From contig NZ_RCZE01000002.1 in NCBI RefSeq assembly GCF_006438915.1, positions 189,144 through 253,143 on the forward strand: a DNA stretch of 64,000 bases, given 5' to 3'. Each line of letters starts with the position of its first letter. Positions within the stretch are counted from its first letter, which is position 1. The stretch comes from Pseudomonas arsenicoxydans. Lineage in GTDB: Bacteria > Pseudomonadota > Gammaproteobacteria > Pseudomonadales > Pseudomonadaceae. The notes under the pieces are model-generated. The model had not been told where the DNA came from, did not search any database, and worked only from the letters and a program-made list of their open reading frames with translations. Below, in pieces: positions 1 through 8,808 of this stretch. Made by a program: the position numbers and the translations under genes.

Positions 1-1
1 C

Positions 2-922
2 GAGCTGTCAGCGTTGTTCGGCGCCACGTGCCTGAGCACCTTGTCGTGCAGCGCGGCGAGTGCCGGCATCCTGCCGCTGCTGGCCAGCGGCGTGTTCACC
101 GAAAACCGGCCGCCGGTGATGGTATTCGACCGCTTGGCGCACTATTCGATGAGTCACCTCAAAGCCGCCTGCGCCGACGAAACCAGGGTCGTGACCAGCC
201 CGCACAACGACATGGATTTTCTGGAAACGCAGTGCCAGCAACATACCAGGGTCGCGTATGTGGCCGACGGCGCGTACAGCATGGGCGGGGTCGCCGACCT
301 GGACAGCCTGATGTACCTGAAGGACCGCTATGGCCTGTTTCTTTACCTCGACGACTCCCACGCGTTGTCCGCTGTTGGCACTTTCGGTGCGGGCCTCGTG
401 CGCCCCAGGTTGCAGTCCCTGGCGGATGACGCCTTGATTGTCGCCTCATTGGCCAAGTCATTTGGCGCCAGCGGCGGGCTGGTGATGCTGGGCAATGAAC
501 GGCAGAAAAAGCTCATTCAACGCTACGGCGGCCCCAGCAACTGGTCGCAAAGCCTGAACAGCGCGTCCATCGGTGCGGGTAGAGCGTCCATCCAGCTGCA
601 TCACACGCCTGCATTTACTGCGTTACAGGAAAAACTTCAGGTTAATATCCGCCTCTTCGACAGCCTGATTCGAACCGCACAATACGGCAGCAACATGGCG
701 ATTCGCTTGATCCACTGCGGTGAAGCGAGGCTGGCCAACCGCATTGCAATCGAGTTATCCAACCTCGGCTTCTTTACCTGGGCCGTGTTTTTCCCCGTGG
801 TTGCACAAGGCAAGGCCGCCATCAGAATCACGCTGCGCGCCGACATGGAGCCGACGCTGATTCGACATTTTTGTGAACTCGTCACCGAGCTTTTGCGCAC
901 ATGCACCGGGGACGCCCGCTAG
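2..922 (+). CDS. Alpha-oxoamine synthase family PLP enzyme (BioF/CqsA-like), 5'-truncated
   Basis: The reading frame is open to the left edge, so the start lies outside the window and about 306 residues are visible. The fold-type I PLP signature of the alpha-oxoamine synthases is present: YLDDSHALSAVG (about visible residues 115-126) supplies the Asp that pairs with the PLP ring nitrogen, and ASLAKSFGASGG (149-160) carries the Schiff-base lysine at 152. This family condenses an acyl-CoA or acyl-ACP with an amino acid, with loss of CO2 (BioF, KBL, HemA, CqsA, SPT). The motifs differ enough from classical BioF that biotin synthesis is not assured, and no bio genes are visible. An MFS exporter starts 18 bp downstream, so a small exported product is plausible. 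The family call is firm; the substrate is unknown. Confidence 0.8.
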   Translation, partial: ELSALFGATCLSTLSCSAASAGILPLLASGVFTENRPPVMVFDRLAHYSMSHLKAACADETRVVTSPHNDMDFLETQCQQHTRVAYVADGAYSMGGVADLDSLMYLKDRYGLFLYLDDSHALSAVGTFGAGLVRPRLQSLADDALIVASLAKSFGASGGLVMLGNERQKKLIQRYGGPSNWSQSLNSASIGAGRASIQLHHTPAFTALQEKLQVNIRLFDSLIRTAQYGSNMAIRLIHCGEARLANRIAIELSNLGFFTWAVFFPVVAQGKAAIRITLRADMEPTLIRHFCELVTELLRTCTGDAR

Positions 923-940
923 ACATCCAGGGATGATTCC

Positions 941-2107
941 ATGAAGAGCAGCACCACCCTCCTCGTCACCTGCAGCACGGTTTTTCTCGCGCAGTTAGGC
1001 ATGAGCATTTACCTGCCGGCGCTGCCGGAGATGGCTCGGCATCTGTCTGCCGACGCTTCGCAGGTGTCCTGGGGACTGGCGGTGTATCTGATCGGTATGG
1101 CGCTGCCGATGTTGTTCTGGGGCAGCCTCGGCCAGCGCATCGGCCGCAAACCGGTGCTGCTCGCGGCGCTAAGCATTTATGGCTTGGCCAACCTTTCACT
1201 GCCGCTGGGCCAGACGCTTGAAGCGTTTCTGTTTTTTCGGCTACTTCAAGGCATTGGTGCCAGCGGGATTTCAGTCATGGCACGGGTGTTGATCCGCGAC
1301 AGTTTCCGCGGTGACCTTCTGGCCAAGGCGTTGTCGTGGATTTCGATTTCGTTCGTGATTGCGCTGGGCATCGGCCAGTACCTGGGGTCGGTGATCCAGG
1401 TGGCGCTGGGCTGGTCGGCGATTTTCTATCTGCTGGGTGGCACGAGCCTGTTGATGGCGACAGTCGTGGCACGGGTTTCTTTCGCGGTGCTGACCGAGGA
1501 CAACATTCAGTCGTCTGCGTGGCCCAGTTACTGGCGCATTCTGCGCGATCGTGCCTTCTTGCTGCCGGCCCTCACAGGTGGCCTCGGTTATGGGGTGATC
1601 ATCGCCTTCAACACCGCCGCACCGCTGATTCTGCAAGGCCCGTTCAACTGGTCGGCCGTGGAATACGGCTTGCTGGGCTGGCCGATCAGCGCGGCGTATT
1701 TTCTGGGGGCGCTGGGGGTCAATGCCTTGGTACTGCGCACCGGACAGCGCCGTCTGATGACGGCGGGCGTCGCTTTAGTGCTGACAGGGAGTGCGGTGAT
1801 GTTGCTGGGCAGCATCGTCGGCACCGCCATCGCGCTGCTGTTCTGGCTGCCCTATTGCGTGGCGGTGTTCGGGCAGTCGTTGACGTACCCGATCAGCCTG
1901 TCGCTGGCCAACGACGGTTCACCGGTTGGCGGAGCTTATGCGATGGCGTTGAGCGGCTTCATCCACCAATTGATGGCTGCCGTTATCGGCGGTATCGCCA
2001 GCCTGATCGCCAGTCAGCAGGCATGGCCGTTGTCGTTGCTCTGCACCTTGCTGGCGTTGGGCGCGATGCTGTGTGTCATGCTCGCGCCCGCTCGCAAAAC
2101 GGCCTAA
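941..2107 (+). CDS. MFS drug/metabolite exporter, Bcr/CflA-like
   Basis: This encodes a 388-residue, 12-helix major facilitator of the DHA1 type. The N-terminal half has the motif-A loop [13 protein letters not shown] between helices 2 and 3, and an LLQGIGASG segment resembling the Bcr/CflA antiporters. The ATG at 941 follows AGGGATG at a reasonable distance. It begins 18 bp after the alpha-oxoamine synthase stop, so the two are probably cotranscribed and the protein may export that enzyme's product (inference). Its stop overlaps the stop of convergent yiaY by three bases. Bicyclomycin or sulfonamide resistance should not be assumed from the family name. Confidence 0.8.
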   Translation: MKSSTTLLVTCSTVFLAQLGMSIYLPALPEMARHLSADASQVSWGLAVYLIGMALPMLFWGSLGQRIGRKPVLLAALSIYGLANLSLPLGQTLEAFLFFRLLQGIGASGISVMARVLIRDSFRGDLLAKALSWISISFVIALGIGQYLGSVIQVALGWSAIFYLLGGTSLLMATVVARVSFAVLTEDNIQSSAWPSYWRILRDRAFLLPALTGGLGYGVIIAFNTAAPLILQGPFNWSAVEYGLLGWPISAAYFLGALGVNALVLRTGQRRLMTAGVALVLTGSAVMLLGSIVGTAIALLFWLPYCVAVFGQSLTYPISLSLANDGSPVGGAYAMALSGFIHQLMAAVIGGIASLIASQQAWPLSLLCTLLALGAMLCVMLAPARKTA

Positions 2108-3252
2108 AAGGCGTTACGGAAAATCTCCTCGATCTGGCGCTGATCCGCCGCCCGCGGATTGGTAAAACCGCAGGCGTCTTTCAGCGCATTGGTGGCAAGC
2201 ATGGGGACGTCGTTGAGTCTGGCGCCGAGCTCACGCAATCCGGCAGGGATGTCCACATCACTGGACAGTCGACGGATCGCCGCAATAGCCGCTTGAGCTC
2301 CCTCTTCAGGGCTGAGGCCACGAATATCGGCGCCCATCGCATGAGCCACGTCGGTCAGGCGCGGGGCGCAAACCTGAGCGTTGAAGCTTTGAACGTGGGG
2401 CAGCAGTACCGCGTTGCAGACGCCATGAGGCAAATCGTAGAACCCGCCCAATTGGTGAGCCATGGCGTGAACATAACCCAGGGACGCGTTATTGAACGCC
2501 ATGCCAGCCAGGAATTGCGCGTAGGCCATGTTTTCCCGCGCAGCCATGTCACTGCCGTCGCGCACGGCCAGCCGCAGGTTGTTGCTGATCAACGTGATCG
2601 CCTTCAGTGCGCAGGCATCTGTGATCGGGTTAGCGGCCGTGGAGACGTACGCTTCGATGGCGTGGGTCAATGCGTCCATGCCGGTGGCTGCCGTCAGCCC
2701 ATGAGGCATGGCGACCATCAGCGCCGGGTCGTTGACCGACAGCAGCGGCGTGACGTTGCGATCGACAATGGCCATTTTCACGTGGCGCGATTCGTCGGTG
2801 ATGATGCAAAAACGTGTCATTTCGCTGGCGGTGCCGGCGGTGGTGTTGATCGCGATCAGCGGCAGCTGTGGTTTGCTCGATTGATCGACACCTTCATAAT
2901 CGCGGATCTGCCCGCCATTGGTCGCACATAACGCGATGCCCTTGGCGCAGTCGTGGGGCGAACCACCCCCGAGAGACACCACAAAATCGCAGCGACTTTC
3001 CTTCAACAAGCCCAGGCCGAGCTCGACGTTGGCCATGTTCGGGTTGGGTTTGGCGCCGTCGAAGATCACCGAGTCGATGTCCTGCATCGCCAGTTTTCCC
3101 GAAATCATTTTCGCTACGCCGGCTTTGGCCAGCCCAACATCGGTGACAATCAGCGCTTTACGAAAGCCGTACTTGCCAATGGCGTCCATGGCTTCGTCGA
3201 GGCAACCCGTACCCATGATGTTCACGGCGGGAATGAAAAACGTGCTGCTCAT
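2104..3252 (-). CDS. yiaY: Iron-containing alcohol dehydrogenase, YiaY-like
   Basis: This is a 382-residue group III (iron-dependent) alcohol dehydrogenase, the usual length for E. coli YiaY, with long stretches matching it as I remember it. [13 protein letters not shown] (about 93-105) forms the nucleotide-binding region. Metal ligands by family analogy are Asp193 and His197 ([12 protein letters not shown]), His262 and His276 (YVHAMAH...LPHG). It should interconvert a primary alcohol and an aldehyde with NAD(H). I start at 3252 because AGGAGA lies just upstream; an in-frame extension to 3327 has no comparable ribosome site. An ANR/FNR-like palindrome 84 bp upstream suggests induction at low oxygen. 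Confidence 0.85.
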   Translation of the reverse strand: MSSTFFIPAVNIMGTGCLDEAMDAIGKYGFRKALIVTDVGLAKAGVAKMISGKLAMQDIDSVIFDGAKPNPNMANVELGLGLLKESRCDFVVSLGGGSPHDCAKGIALCATNGGQIRDYEGVDQSSKPQLPLIAINTTAGTASEMTRFCIITDESRHVKMAIVDRNVTPLLSVNDPALMVAMPHGLTAATGMDALTHAIEAYVSTAANPITDACALKAITLISNNLRLAVRDGSDMAARENMAYAQFLAGMAFNNASLGYVHAMAHQLGGFYDLPHGVCNAVLLPHVQSFNAQVCAPRLTDVAHAMGADIRGLSPEEGAQAAIAAIRRLSSDVDIPAGLRELGARLNDVPMLATNALKDACGFTNPRAADQRQIEEIFRNAF

Positions 3253-3335
3253 GAGCGATTCTCCTGGCTGGGCCGAATCGGCGACGCCGATCCAGCGGGA
3301 CGCCCACAGCATCGACCCTTCGCTCACGCCGTAAC

Positions 3336-3349
3336 TTGATCTGGCTCAA
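3336..3349. promoter_or_regulatory. ANR/FNR-type box upstream of yiaY
   Basis: TTGATCTGGCTCAA matches the ANR/FNR consensus TTGAT-N4-ATCAA at nine of ten defined positions. It lies between divergent yiaY and the DUF4917 gene, 84 bp from the yiaY start, a plausible activator position. Regulation is inferred from sequence only. Confidence 0.55.
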
Positions 3350-3408
3350 GTCATGGTCGTGATAAAGTCGCCGCCCATCAGACCTTTTGCTTTGAGACTT
3401 TGACCGCA

Positions 3409-4428
3409 ATGACCGATTTCCAGGATGTTGATGCCCAACTTGAAGACTGGAACGCCTTGCGCGCCACCGCCTCGTTCAGCGGCCTGCTGGTCGGCAACGG
3501 CGCCAGCCGGGCGGTGTGGGACGATTTTGGTTACGACTCGCTGTTCGAGAATGCGCGCACCGTCGAAGAAAAACCGCTGAGCCAGTCCGAGCTAAGTGTG
3601 TTCGAGGCGATGCAGACGCGCAGTTTCGAACAGGTGCTGAGCGCGCTGAAAACCACCAGCCGCGTGAACAAGGCGTTGGCCGTCAGCTCCGCCGCACCGC
3701 GCAATCGCTACTACGCGATCAAGGAAGCGCTGATCAACACCGTGCACGCGGTGCATATTCCGTGGCGGCTGGTGGTGCCTTCGACGCTGGCGACCATCCG
3801 TTCGGAACTGGGCAACTATCGGACGGTGTTTACCACCAACTATGACTTGCTCAACTACTGGTCGATTCAGCATCAGCCGGACGCGATCACCGACCTGTTC
3901 CAGGGCGCCGAGCCGGGCTTTGACTTGAGTGCCACGGCGACCGATAAAACCCGTTTGCTGTACCTGCACGGTGGTTTGCACCTGGTGCGCAATCAGGACG
4001 GCACGGCGCGCAAGCTGATGTCGACCGAGGGCACGCTGCTCGGCAGTTTCGCGATCAACAACACGATCAAGACCCTGGATGACGTGCCGCTGTTCGTGAA
4101 CGAAGGGCCGGCGCAGGACAAGCTCAAGACCATTCGCAGCTCGGATTACCTGTCGTTTTGTTATGACCAGTTGTTGGGGCATGGCGATGGGTTGTGCGTC
4201 TTTGGTCATGCGCTGGGTGAGCAGGACAGCCATATCGTTCACGCGTTGCGCCAGGCGAAACCGTCGGTGGTGGCGATCTCGATTAATCCACGCAGCAAGG
4301 CGTTTATCCAGCATCAGAAGCGGCATTACTCGAAGGTGTTCGAGGGGACGGGATCAGAGCTGCGGTTTTTTGATTCGAAGACGCATGCGTTGGGGAATCC
4401 GAAGCTTACGGTTCCCGTTGAGGTTTAG
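3409..4428 (+). CDS. DUF4917 family protein with SIR2-like motifs
   Basis: This 339-residue soluble protein has no signal peptide or membrane segment. It resembles the DUF4917 family. Its motif order recalls the SIR2-like fold: GLLVGNGASRAVW (25-37) in place of the GAG(x)S nucleotide loop, FTTNYDLLNYW (141-151), YLHGGLHL (185-192), and FGHALGEQDSHI (265-276). The same TTNYD, HG and G-x-x-x-x-D order occurs in SIR2_2 domains of NAD-depleting defence proteins. That is a comparison by eye, not a demonstrated homology. I prefer ATG 3409 to the TTG three codons earlier; neither has a strong ribosome site. It is monocistronic and followed by three REP copies. Function unknown. Confidence 0.65.
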   Translation: MTDFQDVDAQLEDWNALRATASFSGLLVGNGASRAVWDDFGYDSLFENARTVEEKPLSQSELSVFEAMQTRSFEQVLSALKTTSRVNKALAVSSAAPRNRYYAIKEALINTVHAVHIPWRLVVPSTLATIRSELGNYRTVFTTNYDLLNYWSIQHQPDAITDLFQGAEPGFDLSATATDKTRLLYLHGGLHLVRNQDGTARKLMSTEGTLLGSFAINNTIKTLDDVPLFVNEGPAQDKLKTIRSSDYLSFCYDQLLGHGDGLCVFGHALGEQDSHIVHALRQAKPSVVAISINPRSKAFIQHQKRHYSKVFEGTGSELRFFDSKTHALGNPKLTVPVEV

Positions 4429-4443
4429 CTGCGAGGCGGCTGA

Positions 4444-4599
4444 CGCCTTCGTGAGCAAGCTCGCTCCCACATTCAATCGCGTTCCTTCGGATCAAACGCG
4501 GTCAAATGTGGGAGCGGGCTTGCTCGCGAAAGCGGTTTGACATTCAACATCATCGTTGAATATTAAGCCGCCTTCGCGAGCAAGCCCGCTCCCACATTT
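4444..4599. repeat. Triple REP cluster
   Basis: Three copies of the REP core occur in 156 bp: a divergent reverse copy (4444-4473, CGTGAGCAAGCTCGC), a forward copy (4504-4534) and a second reverse copy (4568-4599). The odd number makes one REPIN plus an extra arm. Confidence 0.85.
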
Positions 4600-4614
4600 G
4601 GTTGTCGGCGCTAG

Positions 4615-4959
4615 TTAGAGCACCGGCAAGGTCTTGTCCTTGATCACCGTGGTCGGCCCGTTGGCTTTCACACTGGCGATGCCCTTTTCCATCGCGGAAG
4701 CGGAGGAGTAAGACTCGCTGCCGCCGATAATCTCGTGGTTACCGGCCTTGAGGTTGAAGTAAGGATGGCCATCCTTGGTGGTCTTTTTCTCGTAGTGTTC
4801 ATCCAGCGGGCTGTTGGATTGAACCGATGCAATGCCTTTGTCGGCAGCAGCGCGGGTGGTGTACAGCTCGCTGGTCAGAATGGTTTCGGCGTTGGCGGCC
4901 TTGAGGACAAACCTGAACTGGCCACTGCTGCTTTTGCTCACTTCGTACCATCCGGACAT
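4615..4959 (-). CDS. YegP family protein (DUF1508 tandem repeat)
   Basis: This encodes 114 residues made of two tandem DUF1508/YegP units of about 50 residues. The first is GWYEVSKSSSGQFRFVLKAANAETIL followed by SELYTTRAAADKGIASVQSN; the second is PYFNLKAGNHEIIGGSESYSSASAMEKGIASVKAN. Each is a small beta-beta-beta-alpha unit. ATG 4959 is preceded by AAGGAGAAAGAGC, a good ribosome site; a longer frame to 5082 reads into a REP element and is rejected. The family is widespread, and its biochemical role is not established to my knowledge. It stands alone between two REP loci. Confidence 0.85.
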   Translation of the reverse strand: MSGWYEVSKSSSGQFRFVLKAANAETILTSELYTTRAAADKGIASVQSNSPLDEHYEKKTTKDGHPYFNLKAGNHEIIGGSESYSSASAMEKGIASVKANGPTTVIKDKTLPVL

Positions 4960-5035
4960 GCTCTTTCTCCTTGGCGATTGAGAGGTTTCGCGCTTCAGAG
5001 TAAAGACCAGCCTGCTGATTCTGTCGCCTGTAGCG

Positions 5036-5122
5036 GCCCCTTCGCGAGCAAGCCCGCTCCCACACTTGACCGAGTCGCTCATGAGAATGCGATTAAATGT
5101 GGGAGCGGGCTTGCTCGCGAAT
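5036..5122. repeat. REPIN (reverse arm, forward arm)
   Basis: A reverse REP copy (5036-5066) and a forward copy (5096-5122) form an inverted pair separated by about 30 bp. Confidence 0.9.
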
Positions 5123-5140
5123 GAGTCGACGCGGTATTCG

Positions 5141-5446
5141 CTACTTAGCCACCGCCCGAACCACCGACAACTCCGGCGCAGCCACCCGCCGCTGACTCAG
5201 ATACCGCATACAGCTCACCCGCAAAAACGACGCGAAATTCACCACTTCCCCCCGGTAGTCCATCACCTCTTCATACAGCTTGGCGATCAGCTGGTTGGTG
5301 GTCATGCCATCGACTTCGGCGATTTCGCTGAGGATGTCCCAGAACTGATTCTCCAGCCGCAGGGTGGTGACCACCCCGCAGATGCGCAGCGAGCGGGAGC
5401 GCGATTCGTAGAGGATCGGATCGGCTTTGACGTAAAGCTCGCACAT
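5141..5446 (-). CDS. Ribbon-helix-helix domain protein
   Basis: This 101-residue protein begins MCELYVKADPILYES. RICGVVTTLRLENQFWDILSEIA (about 21-43) looks like the strand and first helix of a ribbon-helix-helix (RHH_4-like) domain, and VDGMTTNQLIAKLYEEV (45-61) the second helix. Such proteins are usually dimeric DNA-binding regulators. The C-terminal 30 residues have no recognised motif. ATG 5446 has GAGGGACC upstream; the longer open frame antisense to pfpI-like sequence is rejected. It starts 14 bp after the DJ-1/PfpI gene ends, on the same strand, so the two probably share a transcript. Target unknown. Confidence 0.75.
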   Translation of the reverse strand: MCELYVKADPILYESRSRSLRICGVVTTLRLENQFWDILSEIAEVDGMTTNQLIAKLYEEVMDYRGEVVNFASFLRVSCMRYLSQRRVAAPELSVVRAVAK

Positions 5447-5460
5447 GGACAGGTCCCTCG

Positions 5461-6042
5461 TTACAGCGTGATTTTGGTGCCCAGCAACCCGAGGAAACCG
5501 GCGAGCCAGTTCGGGTGCGCCGGCCATGCCGGGGCAGTGGCCAGATTGCCTTGAACATGGCCCTGCGTCACCGGGATGTCGATGAACGTACCGCCGGCCA
5601 GTCGCACTTCCGGTGCACAGGCCGGGTAAGCGCTGCACTCGCGGCCTTCCAGAACGCCAGCCGCTGCCAGCAATTGCGCGCCATGACACACGGCGGCAAT
5701 CGGCTTGCCAGCCTTGTCGAAGGCGCGAACCAGGTCCAGGACTTTTTCGTTCAGGCGCAGGTATTCCGGCGCACGGCCGCCGGGGATCAGCAGCGCGTCG
5801 TAGTCAGACTCAGCGACTTTGGCGAAGTCGAAGTTCAGGGCGAACAGGTGGCCGGGTTTTTCGCTGTAGGTCTGGTCGCCTTCGAAATCGTGGATCGCCG
5901 TACGCACAGTCTGGCCAGCGGTTTTGTCCGGGCACACGGCGTGGACGGTGTGACCGACCATCAGCAGCGCCTGGAACGGCACCATCACTTCATAGTCTTC
6001 GACGTAATCGCCGACCAGCATCAGGATTTTCTTGGCAGCCAT
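5461..6042 (-). CDS. DJ-1/PfpI family protein
   Basis: This 193-residue protein is of class I glutamine amidotransferase-like fold. The nucleophile elbow is [10 protein letters not shown] with Cys119 followed by His120, and the supporting acid is Glu15 in GDYVEDYE, as in PfpI/YhbO/Hsp31-type proteins. Members act as glyoxalases, protein or nucleotide deglycases, or chaperones in stress; the specific activity cannot be read from sequence. ATG 6042 follows AAGGAGTCCTCTCC, a clear ribosome site. The downstream ribbon-helix-helix gene is likely in the same operon. Confidence 0.85.
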   Translation of the reverse strand: MAAKKILMLVGDYVEDYEVMVPFQALLMVGHTVHAVCPDKTAGQTVRTAIHDFEGDQTYSEKPGHLFALNFDFAKVAESDYDALLIPGGRAPEYLRLNEKVLDLVRAFDKAGKPIAAVCHGAQLLAAAGVLEGRECSAYPACAPEVRLAGGTFIDIPVTQGHVQGNLATAPAWPAHPNWLAGFLGLLGTKITL

Positions 6043-6136
6043 GGAGAGGACTCCTTTGGGGGAACATTGGCAGGAGTATTCAAGGTAGTCCTTATCCTGA
6101 GGGTCGGGTAATAACCAGCTACTACCGCGTTATCGT

Positions 6137-6228
6137 TCTTCGCGAGCAAGCCCGCTCCCACATTCAACCGCGTTCCTCCAAGTGGACTGCGGTTGAATGT
6201 GGGAGCGGGCTTGCTCGCGAAGGGGCCT
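6137..6228. repeat. REPIN
   Basis: A reverse arm (6137-6164) and a forward arm (6197-6228) lie in the 290-bp gap between the DJ-1 gene and the EamA permease gene. The rest of the gap shows only a possible promoter for the permease. Confidence 0.9.
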
Positions 6229-6332
6229 TCAAACTGTACGGATAACTCTGCGCCTAGCTGTAACAGCGCAGCCGCCGCGGTTTGTGGCTAGATGAAGACT
6301 CTTCCCACCACCCTGAATTCTGGTCCCCCATC

Positions 6333-7223
6333 ATGTCCTCGCGCGAAAACACCGGCATGGCCCTCGGCCTGCTCGGCGTTGTGATTTTCAGCCTCACCCT
6401 GCCCTTCACTCGGATCGTCGTGCAGGAACTGCATCCCCTGCTCAATGGCCTCGGCCGGGCGCTGTTCGCGGCGGTGCCAGCGGCGATCCTGTTGCTGTGG
6501 CGACGGGAGAAATGGCCGACCTGGAAACAGGTCAAAGGCCTGACGCTGGTGATCGCCGGGGTCATTCTTGGTTTTCCGGTGTTGTCGGCGTGGGCCATGC
6601 AAACCTTGCCGGCGTCCCACGGTGCCTTGGTCAACGGCCTGCAACCGCTGTGCGTGGCGCTGTACGCCGCATGGCTTTCCCATGAGCGACCGTCGAAAGC
6701 CTTCTGGGCCTGCGCCGCGTTGGGCAGTGCGTTGGTGTTGGGTTACGCGCTGATCAGCGGTGCCGGCAGCATTCAGGCCGGTGACTTGTTGATGCTCGGG
6801 GCGATTGCGGTGGGGGGGCTGGGTTATGCCGAGGGCGGTCGATTGGCCAAGGAGATGGGCGGTTGGCAGGTGATCTGCTGGGCATTGGTGCTGTCGACGC
6901 CGCTGTTGATAGGGCCGGTGGTGTATCTGGCGCTGCAACATCAAGGCGAGATTTCGGCGAAGACCTGGTGGGCGTTTGGTTATGTCTCGCTGTTTTCGCA
7001 GTTCATCGGCTTCTTTGCCTGGTACGCCGGTCTGGCGATGGGCGGCATAGCCCGGGTCAGCCAAATTCAGTTGTTGCAGATTTTCTTCACGATTGCGTTT
7101 TCGGCGTTGTTCTTTGGTGAACACATCGAGCCGATCACCTGGCTGTTTGCTGCCGGGGTGATCGTGACGGTGATGCTGGGCCGCAAGACCACAGTCAAAC
7201 CAGCGCGAGTGGCCACAGCCTAA
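6333..7223 (+). CDS. EamA/DMT family permease
   Basis: This 296-residue inner-membrane protein has about ten predicted helices, arranged as two EamA repeats (about 8-130 and 150-285). GRALFAAVPAAILL and FFGEHIEPITWLFAAGVIV are typical of drug/metabolite transporters. I use ATG 6333 (MSSRENTGMALG) as the start because an upstream in-frame start would add a charged, non-membrane leader. The substrate is unknown; relatives export amino acids or take up metabolites. It is monocistronic, followed by a different class of REP element. Confidence 0.8.
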   Translation: MSSRENTGMALGLLGVVIFSLTLPFTRIVVQELHPLLNGLGRALFAAVPAAILLLWRREKWPTWKQVKGLTLVIAGVILGFPVLSAWAMQTLPASHGALVNGLQPLCVALYAAWLSHERPSKAFWACAALGSALVLGYALISGAGSIQAGDLLMLGAIAVGGLGYAEGGRLAKEMGGWQVICWALVLSTPLLIGPVVYLALQHQGEISAKTWWAFGYVSLFSQFIGFFAWYAGLAMGGIARVSQIQLLQIFFTIAFSALFFGEHIEPITWLFAAGVIVTVMLGRKTTVKPARVATA

Positions 7224-7226
7224 TCC

Positions 7227-7295
7227 GTAGTAGCACAGCTTGCTGGCGATGGCGCCTTTGAAATCGCCATCGCCGGCAAGCCGGGCTCCTACAAG
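7227..7295. repeat. REP-like inverted repeat, second sequence class
   Basis: The arms GCTTGCTGGCGATGGCG and CGCCATCGCCGGCAAGC form a near-perfect inverted repeat of about 65 bp between the EamA permease gene and the convergent methyltransferase gene. It differs from the dominant REP core of this window and may also act as a bidirectional terminator. Confidence 0.8.
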
Positions 7296-7297
7296 GA

Positions 7298-8512
7298 TCA
7301 GAGGTAGCCGTCAGCCCGCAGCAGGGTTTCGAGGCAGTGTTCAGTGATCTGATAGAACGCTTTCAGCTCCTGAATCTTCACCAACAGCTGGGCCGGGTCC
7401 ACCGGCTCGGCGCGTTTGACCGCCAGGATCATCTTGTTCTTGTTGGTGTGGTCCAGCGAGATGAACTCAAACACCTTGGTTTCATAACCGCAGGCTTCGA
7501 GGAACAACGCGCGCAAGCTGTCGGTGACCATTTCCGCTTGCTGGCCCAAATGCAAACCGTATTGCAGCATCGGCTTGAGCAGTGCCGGGCTCTGGATCTG
7601 CAGGCGGATCTGTTTGTGGCAGCACGGCGAGCACATGATGATCGAAGCGCCGGAGCGGATGCCGGTGTGGATTGCATAGTCGGTGGCGATGTCGCAGGCA
7701 TGCAGCGCAATCATCACGTCCAGCTCGCTCGGCGCCACGCTGCGCACGTCACCGCACTTGAACACCAGCCCCGGGTGCTCGAGTTTTGCCGCAGCGGCGT
7801 TGCACAGGTTGACCATTTCTTCGCGCAGCTCGACACCCGTCACCACGCCTTCGGCGTTCAAGGTGTTGCGCAGGTAGTCGTGGATGGCGAACGTCAGATA
7901 ACCCTTGCCCGAACCGAAATCCGCTACCTGCACCGGCTTGTCCAGCGCCAGCGGTGAGGTGGTCAGCGCATGGCTGAAGACTTCGATGAACTTGTTGATC
8001 TGCTTCCACTTGCGCGACATCGCCGGGATCAGCTCGTGCTTGCTGTTGGTCACGCCAAGGTCGGCGAGGAATGGCCGGCTCAAATCGAGGAAACGGTTTT
8101 TCTCGCGGTTGTGCTCGGCGGACGGCACTTCACGCAATTGCTGAGGTTTGCTCTTGAACAGTGAAGACTTGCCCTTTTTGCTGTATTCGAGCTGGGCTTC
8201 GTCGGTCAATGACAGCAAATGCGCATTTTTGAACGAAGCCGGCAGCAGCGCGGCGAGGGTCGCGACGCCTTCGGCCAGCGGCAGGTTCTTGGTGATGTCG
8301 CGGGTTTTGTAGCGGTAGACGAAGGACAGGCAAGGCTGATCCTTGACCGTCAGCTGCTTGATGATCAGGCGCTGCAAATCCGCTTCGGTGCCGACGTACT
8401 TGGCCAGCACCAGTTTGATGAAGGCATTGGCGTCGAGGCTGGTTTGCAGCAGGTCGATGAACTGCGCGTGGTGATCCGGCGCGAGGCTGGCGGGAGTGGC
8501 GGTGACGGACAT
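7298..8512 (-). CDS. SAM-dependent methyltransferase, METTL25/Methyltransf_32-like
   Basis: This 404-residue soluble protein has an N-terminal extension of about 165 residues of no clear family. It is followed by a Rossmann methyltransferase domain with SAM motif I VADFGSGKGYLTF (about 197-208), the acidic turn GVELREEM, and two features typical of the Methyltransf_32/METTL25 group: HACD (271-274) and a CSPCCHK cluster (294-300). The Cys/His cluster may bind metal or form part of the catalytic site. The substrate is unknown (RNA or protein). I use ATG 8512 (MSVTATP); an extension to 8605 is Pro-rich and unlikely. Confidence 0.75.
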   Translation of the reverse strand: MSVTATPASLAPDHHAQFIDLLQTSLDANAFIKLVLAKYVGTEADLQRLIIKQLTVKDQPCLSFVYRYKTRDITKNLPLAEGVATLAALLPASFKNAHLLSLTDEAQLEYSKKGKSSLFKSKPQQLREVPSAEHNREKNRFLDLSRPFLADLGVTNSKHELIPAMSRKWKQINKFIEVFSHALTTSPLALDKPVQVADFGSGKGYLTFAIHDYLRNTLNAEGVVTGVELREEMVNLCNAAAAKLEHPGLVFKCGDVRSVAPSELDVMIALHACDIATDYAIHTGIRSGASIIMCSPCCHKQIRLQIQSPALLKPMLQYGLHLGQQAEMVTDSLRALFLEACGYETKVFEFISLDHTNKNKMILAVKRAEPVDPAQLLVKIQELKAFYQITEHCLETLLRADGYL

Positions 8513-8642
8513 GGGCAAAACGGCCTCGGGCGGAGCGAATCGGGGAATGGCGGGTATTTTAGGGGGGATGTCGATGCAGGGCACGGGTAATTTCCCGAAC
8601 GGCACGAATGCTGGGCAAGACTACATAAGTGCCGGGTAGGCT

Positions 8643-8777
8643 TTTGTGGCGAGGGAGCTTGCTCCCGCTGGGTCGCGAAGCGGCCCCAAAACCAGCAGCT
8701 GCGGTCTGTCAGACAAACAGAGTGGACGGTTTTGCGACTGCTGCGCAGTCGAGCGGGAGCAAGCTCCCTCGCCACAA
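8643..8777. repeat. Extended REPIN, third sequence class
   Basis: The outer arms TTGTGGCGAGGGAGCTTGCTC and its reverse complement (GAGCAAGCTCCCTCGCCACAA) flank about 90 bp that itself holds inverted segments (TCGCGAAGCGGCCCCAAAAC and GTTTTGCGACTGCTGCGCAG). A diverged second copy lies at 15418-15562. Confidence 0.85.
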
Positions 8778-8808
8778 TGAGTGTGTCAGATTGACTGATG
8801 AAGCCTGG

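Noticed and set aside
1336..2931. 531-codon plus-strand frame across the MFS and yiaY genes
   Set aside because: It runs through two well-supported genes in the wrong frame and has no recognisable protein features.
4444..4599. Possible CRISPR-like array from repeated 25-30 bp units
   Set aside because: Units alternate in orientation, spacers are irregular, and the same core occurs singly or in pairs across the whole window; these are REP elements.
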